Shown here piece by piece: positions 24,201 through 31,144 of a DNA stretch of 64,000 nucleotides. The notes below the pieces were generated by a model that was not told where the DNA came from, did no database searches, and worked only from the letters and a program-made list of their open reading frames with translations. Positions within the stretch are counted from its first letter, which is position 1. Each line of letters starts with the position of its first letter. The stretch covers positions 62,001 to 126,000 of the forward strand of contig JAGBCL010000100.1 in the NCBI GenBank assembly GCA_018110825.1. The letters run 5' to 3'. The DNA is from Oscillospiraceae bacterium. GTDB lineage: Bacteria > Bacillota > Clostridia > Oscillospirales > Ruminococcaceae. Position numbers and translations under genes: made by a program.

Positions 24201-25640
24201 TTAAAATCTGAAATCACGCTTACCCTTTGTAATTTCTTCAAGGTTCTTGATCACGATTTCTCTTACCTTTTCGTTAGGGATGTTGTTGATTTCCTTCATA
24301 ATAAGCTCGTCGCCCACTTCCTTTGTACGCTGTTCAGCGTAGTCGGTGAGGTATTCCTTGAGTGTCATAAGTGCGTTAGGGTGACAGCAGTTCTGAATCT
24401 GGCCTGTCTTGCAGAGGCTCATAAAGCGGTCACCTGTTCTGCCTTCACGGTAGCAGGCTGTACAGAAAGATGGAATGAAGCCCATTTCCATAAGCCAGCA
24501 TACAACCTCGTCAAGTGTTCTCTGGTCGGAAACGTCAAACTGTTCGCTGTCGTGAGGACGTTCTTCCTCTGCGTAACCGCCTACGGAAGTTCTTGAACCG
24601 CCACTAATCTGAGACACACCGAGACGGAGAACCTTTTCTCTTACGGACTGGCTTTCTCTTGTAGAAATAATCATACCTGTGTATGGTACGGCAATTCTGA
24701 TAAGTGCACAAATTTTTGCGAATGTTTCGTCAGAAATACCGTTATCAAACTGGTCAGGGTCGATGTCGTCGGCTCTCTTGAGACGTGGAACACTGATTGT
24801 GTGAGGTCCTACGCCGTGAACAGCTTCAAGGTGTTCAGCGTGCATAAGAAGACCTGCAAACTCATAGCGATAGAGTTCAAGTCCGAACAATACGCCAAGA
24901 CCAACGTCATCGATACCACCCTCCATTGCTCTGTCCATTGCTTCAGTATGGTAAGCATAGTCGTGCTTTGGTCCTGTCGGGTGGAGCTTGAGGTAACTTT
25001 CCTTGTGGTAGGTTTCCTGGAAAAGGATATATGTACCGATACCTGCTTCTTTAAGCTTGCGGTAATTTTCAACGGTTGTTGCGGCGATATTTACGTTTAC
25101 ACGTCTGATTTCGCCGTTTTTATGCTTGATTGAATAAATTGTGTCGATACATTCGAGAATGTACTCGATTGGGTTATTTACAGGGTCCTCGCCTGCTTCG
25201 AGGGCAAGACGCTTGTGTCCCATATCCTGAAGTGCAATAACTTCCTTGCGTACTTCCTCCTGAGTAAGCTTTTTGCGGGCAATGTGCTTGTTCTTCATAT
25301 GGTAAGGACAGTAAACACAGCCGTTTACGCAATAGTTTGAGAGGTAGAGCGGTGCAAACATTACGATACGGTTGCCATAGAATTTCTGCTTGATTTCTTC
25401 AGCAAGTGCATACATTTCCTGAATTTTTTCAGGAATTTCACAAGCGAGAAGCACGGAAGCTTCACGGTGGGAAAGACCTGCACAGGTTACATAGCTGCCG
25501 TTTTTCTTAGGACGTGCCTTTTCAAGAATGCTGTCGATAAGCTCGATATTATCCTTGTTTGCGTCGGCATAGGCAATGGTTTCACGGATTTCTTCGTCGC
25601 TGATAAATTCTTCAGCCTTTAATGATTTTGGATTGTACAT
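24201..25640 (-). CDS. hydG: [FeFe] hydrogenase maturase HydG (radical SAM tyrosine lyase)
   Basis: 479 residues. The radical-SAM cluster motif is CVNGCVYC (CxxxCxxC, about residues 108-115) in SNYCVNGCVYCPYHMKNK. The C-terminal auxiliary cluster motif is CTACYREGRTGD with a third Cys in MSLCKTG (CX2CX22C), diagnostic for HydG. It cleaves tyrosine to supply CO and cyanide on iron for the H-cluster. GGAA-type RBS. Lies between hydE and hydF. No hydrogenase structural gene is in the window. Confidence 0.97.
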   Translation of the reverse strand: MYNPKSLKAEEFISDEEIRETIAYADANKDNIELIDSILEKARPKKNGSYVTCAGLSHREASVLLACEIPEKIQEMYALAEEIKQKFYGNRIVMFAPLYLSNYCVNGCVYCPYHMKNKHIARKKLTQEEVRKEVIALQDMGHKRLALEAGEDPVNNPIEYILECIDTIYSIKHKNGEIRRVNVNIAATTVENYRKLKEAGIGTYILFQETYHKESYLKLHPTGPKHDYAYHTEAMDRAMEGGIDDVGLGVLFGLELYRYEFAGLLMHAEHLEAVHGVGPHTISVPRLKRADDIDPDQFDNGISDETFAKICALIRIAVPYTGMIISTRESQSVREKVLRLGVSQISGGSRTSVGGYAEEERPHDSEQFDVSDQRTLDEVVCWLMEMGFIPSFCTACYREGRTGDRFMSLCKTGQIQNCCHPNALMTLKEYLTDYAEQRTKEVGDELIMKEINNIPNEKVREIVIKNLEEITKGKRDFRF

Positions 25641-25676
25641 AATTCTATTTCCTTTCTTGAACGGTGTTACCCGTAA

Positions 25677-26726
25677 TTATTCGCTTTTCCAGTCGCCTCT
25701 TGCAGTCACGATTTGGTAGCCTATGGCTTCCATTCGCTTTTTCAGGTTTGCAACGCTTTCTGCGGCTTCGTCGCCTGTACTGATTTTGTTGTCGTACAGA
25801 AGATACTTTTCACGGACGTCAAGCGGTGAAAGATTTGGCATTACAACGTTACAGCCTGCGAGGATACCCTTTTCCCTGCCGCTTGTGTGGATTGTACCTA
25901 GTGCAGTTGTTGATGGAAGAAGGACGTTAGGTAGGATAAGTCTGACAAGTCCCAGCATAAGCAGGGTTGTTTCGAGTGTGCCCGCTTTTTCATTTGCAAA
26001 TGGAGTATCGTGGTGAGGAATAAATGGTCCGATACCGACCATGTGAGGCTTGAAATCATGTATGAAAATCAGGTCGTCAGCAAGATTTTCCGTTGTCTGA
26101 TAGGGTGAGCCGACCATAAATCCGCAACCTGTCTGAAATCCGATTTCCTTTAAATCTGCAAGACATTTCTTACGATTTTCAAGGGTGAGATTTTTGGGGT
26201 GAAGCTTGCTGTAATGACAACTGTCGGCGGTTTCGTGACGCAAGAGAAAACGGTTTGCGCCAGCGTCGTAGAATTTCTGATAGCTTTCACGGGGACGCTC
26301 GCCAATTGAAAGTGTCAACGCACAATCAGGATATTTCGTCCTGATTGCGGAAATGATATCGACCATTTTTTCGTCAGTGTAGAATCCGTCCTCGCCGCCC
26401 TGCATTACAAAGGTGCGGAAGCCTAAAGCGTAACCCTGTTCACAGCAGGATAAAATCTGCTCTTTGGTAAGGCGATAACGCTCAGTTTGCTTGGCACTTC
26501 GACGTATTCCGCAATAATAGCAATCGTTCTTGCAGTAGTTGGTGAACTCTACAAGTCCACGGATATACACGTCCTTGCCATAGTGCTGTTCACGGATTTT
26601 ACGTGCTTTTTCAAAAAGGTACTCGTCGGTTTCGGGAGTGTGGTTTTCGATTATTTCGACAAATTCATCCTTGGTAAGGATGAGGTCATGCTCCAACTTG
26701 TCGATAAGGGATTTAATTCTATTCAT
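25677..26726 (-). CDS. hydE: [FeFe] hydrogenase maturase HydE (radical SAM)
   Basis: 349 residues from the ATG at 26726, which has CGGAG 7 nt upstream; an extension of the frame upstream is not conserved. The radical-SAM motif CKNDCYYC lies in EFTNYCKNDCYYCGIRR near residue 62. Further family blocks are VMQGGEDGFYTD, LSIGERPRESYQKF, RHETADSCHYSKLHP and GPFIPHHDTPFA. HydE supplies the dithiomethylamine-related part of the H-cluster. Its start overlaps the end of the TM1266-like gene by 8 nt, indicating coupled translation. Confidence 0.97.
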   Translation of the reverse strand: MNRIKSLIDKLEHDLILTKDEFVEIIENHTPETDEYLFEKARKIREQHYGKDVYIRGLVEFTNYCKNDCYYCGIRRSAKQTERYRLTKEQILSCCEQGYALGFRTFVMQGGEDGFYTDEKMVDIISAIRTKYPDCALTLSIGERPRESYQKFYDAGANRFLLRHETADSCHYSKLHPKNLTLENRKKCLADLKEIGFQTGCGFMVGSPYQTTENLADDLIFIHDFKPHMVGIGPFIPHHDTPFANEKAGTLETTLLMLGLVRLILPNVLLPSTTALGTIHTSGREKGILAGCNVVMPNLSPLDVREKYLLYDNKISTGDEAAESVANLKKRMEAIGYQIVTARGDWKSE

Positions 26727-26982
26727 TGGTTTTCTCCGATAATTTGGAATAAATGGTTTTGGTGGAAATTCCGTTAAGCATACCGAGTTTGCCTGACAGT
26801 GCACTTATAACATTTGCAGGTGCGTCGATTGCAACACTGATGATTGAAACATCTCTTTCACGGTACGGGATACCCATTCTGCCGATTATGTAGTTGCTGT
26901 ACTGGTGGAGAACATTGTTGAGCTGTTCAACCGACTCGGTATTCTCCACGACAATTCCGATGAGTGCTACTCTTGTGTCCAT
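26719..26982 (-). CDS. TM1266 family hydrogenase-associated regulator (NikR/ACT-like)
   Basis: 87 residues from the ATG at 26982. DTRVALIGIVVEN, QYSNYIIGRMGIPYRERDVSIISVA and GKLGMLNGISTKTIYSK are typical of the TM1266-type 'iron-only hydrogenase system regulator' proteins, small alpha/beta domains found beside HydE/F/G. Their ligand and mode of action are unknown. The Shine-Dalgarno AAGGAGG lies 30 nt upstream with an 8-bp hairpin between. An alternative TTG start (27003) has better linear spacing but lies in the hairpin loop and would add 7 residues not usual in the family. First gene of the hydE-G-F operon. Confidence 0.82.
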   Translation of the reverse strand: MDTRVALIGIVVENTESVEQLNNVLHQYSNYIIGRMGIPYRERDVSIISVAIDAPANVISALSGKLGMLNGISTKTIYSKLSEKTNE

Positions 26983-26991
26983 AAATTTGAT

Positions 26992-27011
26992 TACGCTTCG
27001 CAAGAAGCGTA
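26992..27011 (-). promoter_or_regulatory. hairpin between Shine-Dalgarno and start of the hyd operon
   Basis: Minus strand: GGAGG (27017-27013), one A, stem TACGCTTC / GAAGCGTA with loop TTGC (27011-26992), nine nt (ATCAAATTT), ATG at 26982. The geometry (1 + 20 + 9 nt) is identical to that at the PBP gene (30982-31001). Confidence 0.6.
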
Positions 27012-27261
27012 TCCTCCTTTTTCGATGTTTTGTGGTTTTCGTCAGAAAATTTCGAACTTTAGTTCGAAAAACAAAACTCGGGTCTGAAAATTTATTTTCA
27101 GACTTCCTCCTCAAATAAATAAACCTGCCGACAGTTCTGCCGACAGGTACAATAATAGCGTGATATTCTATCGTTGCCTTTCCCCTCAGAAAAATCTTCG
27201 GGCGTCAGAACAGGAATTTATATTATAGGTTGTTCACGGTCAGGCACACCTTTCCGATTAC
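27012..27261 (-). promoter_or_regulatory. long structured 5' leader of the hydrogenase-maturation operon
   Basis: The promoter at 27268-27296 predicts a transcript start near 27261, so about 260-280 nt precede the first gene; this is the only gene-free stretch of about 300 bases in the window. In order on the minus strand it holds: an unassigned segment of about 110 nt; a terminator-like hairpin with U-rich tail (27146-27123); a GAGGAGG followed by a 9-bp hairpin (27112-27082); a second hairpin TTCGAAC / GTTCGAA around 27070-27050; and the final Shine-Dalgarno. I match none of this to a riboswitch class I know. Confidence 0.55.
27123..27146 (-). terminator. terminator-like hairpin inside the hyd leader (candidate attenuator)
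   Basis: On the minus strand CCTGTCGGCAG and CTGTCGGCAGG can pair over 10-11 positions with two G-U pairs around a tiny loop, followed by TTATTTATTT. It stands between the promoter and the coding region, so it could control read-through. Confidence 0.5.
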
Positions 27262-27267
27262 ACTTAT

Positions 27268-27296
27268 ATTATAACATAGTTTTTCTGACTTTGCAA
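27268..27296 (-). promoter_or_regulatory. sigma-A promoter of the hydrogenase-maturation operon
   Basis: Minus strand TTGCAA (27296-27291), 17-nt spacer, TATAAT (27273-27268), starting 11 nt after the end of the zinc-ribbon gene. Confidence 0.8.
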
Positions 27297-27306
27297 CAGG
27301 GAAATT

Positions 27307-27540
27307 TTAAACTCTCCACCTATGTCCGCAGCACTGACATACAGCTTCACTATGGGTTTTGGTTTTCGTTTTTGTTCGTGTGTTGGTAATTGCGGGGATA
27401 ATCAACACAAGTCCACAGGTGCAGACGGCGAGAAGTATCCACAGTGCCCAGCCGAGGCAGCCTCTGTGCTTGGTTTTGGTTTGTGTTTCGGTAACTGCTT
27501 GTATTGTAACATTATATGAACCGCATCTTGAACATTTCAT
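27307..27540 (-). CDS. small zinc-ribbon membrane protein
   Basis: 77 residues. N-terminal CSRCGS and C-terminal CQCCGHRWRV form a split zinc ribbon (CxxC ... CxCC). Between them lies a hydrophobic stretch, WALWILLAVCTCGLVLIIPA, flanked by Thr/Lys-rich strands (TETQTKTKHRG, TNTRTKTKTKTH). This layout resembles LITAF-like or zinc-ribbon single-pass proteins in which both ribbon halves lie on the same face. AAGGAG RBS and a perfect promoter just upstream. No functional assignment. Confidence 0.78.
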   Translation of the reverse strand: MKCSRCGSYNVTIQAVTETQTKTKHRGCLGWALWILLAVCTCGLVLIIPAITNTRTKTKTKTHSEAVCQCCGHRWRV

Positions 27541-27562
27541 GGTATCATCTCCTTTGAATAAT

Positions 27563-27591
27563 ATTATACATTATATAATATTATTTGTCAA
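27563..27591 (-). promoter_or_regulatory. consensus sigma-A promoter of the zinc-ribbon gene
   Basis: Minus strand TTGACA (27591-27586), 17-nt spacer, TATAAT (27568-27563). The RBS begins only about 10 nt after the -10 box, so the leader is very short. Confidence 0.85.
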
Positions 27592-27610
27592 TACCTGTTT
27601 TCAAAAAAAT

Positions 27611-27637
27611 ATCGGGAAAGCGAAAAACCTTCCCGAT
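27611..27637 (-). terminator. terminator after the RNA methyltransferase gene
   Basis: 8-bp arms ATCGGGAA / TTCCCGAT; on the minus strand it is followed by ATTTTTTT. Confidence 0.85.
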
Positions 27638-27642
27638 AACAA

Positions 27643-28758
27643 TTATTTGAAATACATATAAAGCTGACATTTCAGCATACCGTTATAAAGCTTACGGCGT
27701 TTATCTGCCTTTTTGCCAAAGATTTTCTCAAACTCCTCGTGTGGTGAAATTACGAAACAAGGGTGTTCCCTGTCGGCTTTGAAGCACTGTCCCATAACTG
27801 CATAGAGTTTTTCTGCTTCTTTCAGTTCAAGAAGTCTTTCGCCGTAAGGCGGGTTACTGATTGTAATGATATTATCCTCGTTCACATAGTCACGGACGTC
27901 TGCCTGCTTAATCTGCACACGCTTCTGTATACCTGCTTTACGGCAGTTTTCTTGAGTAAGTGCGACACACTCGGGGTCAATATCGTAGCCGTAAGCAAAG
28001 AAGTCGGTATCCTTACGGATTGAGTCGAGTGCATTCTGTCGCTCATCTGACCATATTCCCGCTGGAATAACGTTCCAATTTTCAGCGGCAAATTTACGCT
28101 TTAATCCTGGTGCAATATTAAGAGCCTTGTATGCGGCTTCGATAAGAATTGTTCCGCTTCCGCAGAACGGGTCGCAGACAATGCTGTCACCTCTTACGTG
28201 GGCAAGGTCAACTATACCTGCGGCAAGAGTTTCCTTGATTGGTGCGGCATTGGAATTTCTTCTGTAGCCACGCTTGTGGAGTCCTGCCCCTGAGCTGTCA
28301 AGGTAGATAGTAACATGATTTTTGAGGATACTAAACTGAATCTGAAACAGTGCACCTGTTTCCTCAAACCAACTTATTCCGTATGCACCTTTAAGACGCT
28401 CTACAGCGGCTTTCTTGATTATTGACTGGCAATCGGGTACGCTGTGAAGTTCAGAATTGAGAGAATGACCCTTTACAGGGAAGCGGTCGGTTGCTCCGAT
28501 AAAATCCTCAAAGGGAATATTTTTTGTTCCCTGAAACAAATCCTCAAAGCTGTATGCGTCGAATTCAGCAAGCTGAATGAGCACTCTTTCTGCTGTTGCA
28601 AGCCATAGATTTGCTTTTGCAAGTACGGAAAAATCTCCCGAAAAAGTAACCTTTCCGTCGGAAACATTTATATCCTGTCCGCCGATTTTTGTTACCTCAA
28701 ACTTTAACACGCTTTCCAACCCGAAATGACACGGGCAGGCCATTCTAATCAAATTCAT
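27643..28758 (-). CDS. THUMP-domain class I RNA methyltransferase (YpsC/RlmL-like)
   Basis: 371 residues from the ATG at 28758 (AAGGA, 9 nt spacing; a TTG two codons earlier is too close to it). The N-terminal THUMP region (LIRMACPCHFGLESVLKFEV onward) is followed by the Rossmann methyltransferase: SGAGLHKRGYRRNSNAAPIK, CDPFCGSGTILIEAA (SAM motif I), GYDIDPECV and the catalytic ISNPPYGERL. Relatives methylate 23S rRNA at N2 of guanine (RlmL) in gamma-proteobacteria; the exact position for the Firmicute YpsC group is less certain. The upstream PBP gene ends 12 nt before this start, so they may share a transcript. Confidence 0.9.
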   Translation of the reverse strand: MNLIRMACPCHFGLESVLKFEVTKIGGQDINVSDGKVTFSGDFSVLAKANLWLATAERVLIQLAEFDAYSFEDLFQGTKNIPFEDFIGATDRFPVKGHSLNSELHSVPDCQSIIKKAAVERLKGAYGISWFEETGALFQIQFSILKNHVTIYLDSSGAGLHKRGYRRNSNAAPIKETLAAGIVDLAHVRGDSIVCDPFCGSGTILIEAAYKALNIAPGLKRKFAAENWNVIPAGIWSDERQNALDSIRKDTDFFAYGYDIDPECVALTQENCRKAGIQKRVQIKQADVRDYVNEDNIITISNPPYGERLLELKEAEKLYAVMGQCFKADREHPCFVISPHEEFEKIFGKKADKRRKLYNGMLKCQLYMYFK

Positions 28759-28770
28759 ATCCAATAATCC

Positions 28771-30972
28771 TTAATCTTCGTTAGTCTTTTTCTTTTCTTC
28801 TTCCTTGTCGGACTTATGAACACCCGAACACATTTCAGGAATGTTACTCTTCCTATAATAACCTACTGTACCTGTAGGACATTTTGCACTTGCAAGCTTA
28901 CCTGTTTTTGTACAGTAATAATATTCAAGAACGTCAGGACATTCAGGGAATTCCTTACCCTCTTCGGCTTCTGCAATTTCACCGAATACGTTCTTCCATA
29001 CCTGTGCAGAACTATAATATGTTCCTGTAGGAATCTGCTTTGGTGTTTCATAGCCGTACCAGACACCGCTTACATAGTCAGGTGTACAACCTACAAAGGA
29101 AAGGTCGTGCCAATCCTGAGATGTACCCGTTTTACCAACAAGCGGTGTATTCTGAAGCCTTGCAGCTCTACCGGTACCGTTAGGGCCTTCGATAACGGTC
29201 TGCATAAGCTTATTCATAATATACGCTGTATCCTCACTGATTGCCTGGATTGGTGTATATTTGTGCTGAATAACAATCTGACCGTTTGCATCAACAACCT
29301 TGGTAAAGGAAGTTGGCTTGTAATATTTACCGCCGTTGCCGAACACCTGATATGAAGCAACAAGCTCTTTAAGGGTAAGACCTTTTGTAAGTGCACCTAC
29401 TGAAAGAGGAGCAATATTTGCGTCATCAGCTACAAGAGTTGTAATCTGGAATCGATTCTGCAGAAACTCAAAAACTTCCTGCGGAGTTTCCTGCTCAATA
29501 AGCTGGGCAGGTATTGTATTGAGAGAACGCTGGAGAGCCTGGAAAGTAAAATATCCGCCGTAGTCCCACGATTTGGAGTTATAGTTGTAAGGCCACTTTC
29601 TTGGGTTGCCTTCATCGTCAAGAATTTCATCTTCAAGCGGTTTATTGATAAATACTGTTGACCAATGGAAAAAGTCGTGTTCAAGTCCGTATGCATAAGA
29701 AGTAATTGGCTTGATACAAGAACCTGGTGAACGTTTAGAGTGGGTAGCATTATTCCACGACATGGATTCAGCCTTTTCACCGATACGTCCGACTACTGCC
29801 TTGATATTTCCTGTGTAATCCATAACTATAAACGCAGACTGAGGCGGGTCATTGAGAACCGTTTCGGAGAATGTTGTATAGTCCTTATACTTCTCTTCAA
29901 TTGCATTCTGCATTTCTATATCAATGGTTGTATAAATCTCATAACCGCCATTGTAAAGCTTGTCACTTGCTTCCTGATATTCGATACCGTACATTTCCTG
30001 GAATTCAGATATAACATCATTGATAACCATATCTACAAACCAGTTCTGGATACCGTTGGTCTCTTCTTCACCTTCTGCTTTTGCATTAGGGTCTCTGAAA
30101 ACTACCTCTTCGGCAATTGCTTCTTCATACTGACGCTGAGAAATACAAGCATTCTTGTACATAAGCCAAAGAACTGTTTTCTGACGTTCGAGGTTGCCTT
30201 CCGGGTCCGCAAAAGGGTTAAGTGTTTCAGGAGATTTCGGAATAGCGGCAAGACATGCACCTTCGGCAATTGTCAGTTCGGATACGTCCTTACCAAAATA
30301 TTTCATTGAAGCTGCCTGAATACCTGCGGCACTTCCGCCGAATCCGATATAGTTAAGATACGCTTCAAGAATGTCAGTTTTGGTACAATATTTTTCAAGC
30401 TGTGCGGAACGGAAAATTTCACGCATTTTTCTATCCCAGTCGGGATTATCATCACCTGTTACGTTACGGACAAGCTGCTGTGTGATTGTTGAACCACCCT
30501 GACGGGAACCAAGAAAGCTTAAAAATTCGTTAAGAAACGCTGTAAATGTACGTTTCCAGTCTACGCCTGCGTGTTCATAAAAACGCTCGTCTTCTGTATA
30601 AACGAAAGCGTCCTGAACGTGCTGAGGAATTCTGTCGATGGAAACAGGAATTCTGTCGGCATTACGGCTGATACTTGCAAGTTCAATAACCGCACCGTTT
30701 TCGTCGTATCCGTAAATGAAGGTTGTATAATCAAGGTCTAAGTCAGAAAGTGAAATATCCACTTGTTCCTGGTCTACAAACTGGAGAACGTAAACGGTAA
30801 GGGCTGCAGCAATAATTGAGCCTGTAATAACAACAATCAGCACAAGAGACAGAATTGTTGTTCCGATTACAGCTAAAGTACGCTTAATAGGATTTACTTT
30901 TCTTTTTTTACGTTTTTTCTTTTCCGGCTGCTCTGCAAAACGCTCACCTGAAGTATTTTCCTTTTTTGCCAT
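28771..30972 (-). CDS. class A penicillin-binding protein (PBP1A-type)
   Basis: 733 residues. A basic cytoplasmic tail (KKKRKKRKVNPIKR) and one membrane segment (TLAVIGTTILSLVLIVVITG) precede the GT51 glycosyltransferase domain with EDERFYEHAGVDW (catalytic Glu) and GGSTITQQLVRN. The transpeptidase domain has SPGSCIKP (SxxK with a Cys where Thr is usual), SLNT (SxN) and VGKTGTS. The C-terminus has Cys-rich and Lys/Glu-rich tails. It polymerises and cross-links peptidoglycan outside the membrane. The start is ATG 30972 or, four codons earlier, 30984. Either way the GAGGAGG is separated from it by a hairpin, and a stop codon in frame excludes an earlier start. Confidence 0.95.
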   Translation of the reverse strand: MAKKENTSGERFAEQPEKKKRKKRKVNPIKRTLAVIGTTILSLVLIVVITGSIIAAALTVYVLQFVDQEQVDISLSDLDLDYTTFIYGYDENGAVIELASISRNADRIPVSIDRIPQHVQDAFVYTEDERFYEHAGVDWKRTFTAFLNEFLSFLGSRQGGSTITQQLVRNVTGDDNPDWDRKMREIFRSAQLEKYCTKTDILEAYLNYIGFGGSAAGIQAASMKYFGKDVSELTIAEGACLAAIPKSPETLNPFADPEGNLERQKTVLWLMYKNACISQRQYEEAIAEEVVFRDPNAKAEGEEETNGIQNWFVDMVINDVISEFQEMYGIEYQEASDKLYNGGYEIYTTIDIEMQNAIEEKYKDYTTFSETVLNDPPQSAFIVMDYTGNIKAVVGRIGEKAESMSWNNATHSKRSPGSCIKPITSYAYGLEHDFFHWSTVFINKPLEDEILDDEGNPRKWPYNYNSKSWDYGGYFTFQALQRSLNTIPAQLIEQETPQEVFEFLQNRFQITTLVADDANIAPLSVGALTKGLTLKELVASYQVFGNGGKYYKPTSFTKVVDANGQIVIQHKYTPIQAISEDTAYIMNKLMQTVIEGPNGTGRAARLQNTPLVGKTGTSQDWHDLSFVGCTPDYVSGVWYGYETPKQIPTGTYYSSAQVWKNVFGEIAEAEEGKEFPECPDVLEYYYCTKTGKLASAKCPTGTVGYYRKSNIPEMCSGVHKSDKEEEKKKTNED

Positions 30973-30981
30973 GATTATGAT

Positions 30982-31001
30982 CATGCTTCAGTGGAAGCAT
31001 G
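30982..31001 (-). promoter_or_regulatory. hairpin between Shine-Dalgarno and start of the PBP gene
   Basis: Minus strand: GGAGG (31007-31003), one A, stem CATGCTTC / GAAGCATG with loop CACT (31001-30982), nine nt (ATCATAATC), ATG at 30972. Two stem positions differ from the hyd-operon copy but remain paired (T-A to C-G and C-G to T-A). Confidence 0.6.
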
Positions 31002-31048
31002 TCCTCCTCTCTGATGGTTTCAAATAGGCAAGTATATTTTATACATGA

Positions 31049-31077
31049 ATTATACCATATACATTTGCCTTTGTTAA
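31049..31077 (-). promoter_or_regulatory. sigma-A promoter of the PBP gene
   Basis: Minus strand TTAACA (31077-31072), 17-nt spacer, TATAAT (31054-31049), giving a leader of about 70 nt that includes the start hairpin. Confidence 0.75.
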
Positions 31078-31144
31078 CAGTTATTCCTAATTTGTAATAA
31101 TTACAAAGCAAATTGTAATTTTTTCAACACATTAATAACACAGA

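Noticed and set aside
27150-27261. Possible known riboswitch (TPP, lysine, FMN, purine, ZTP, glycine) in the hyd leader
   Set aside because: Short stretches look like parts of several aptamers, but none of the conserved cores is complete.
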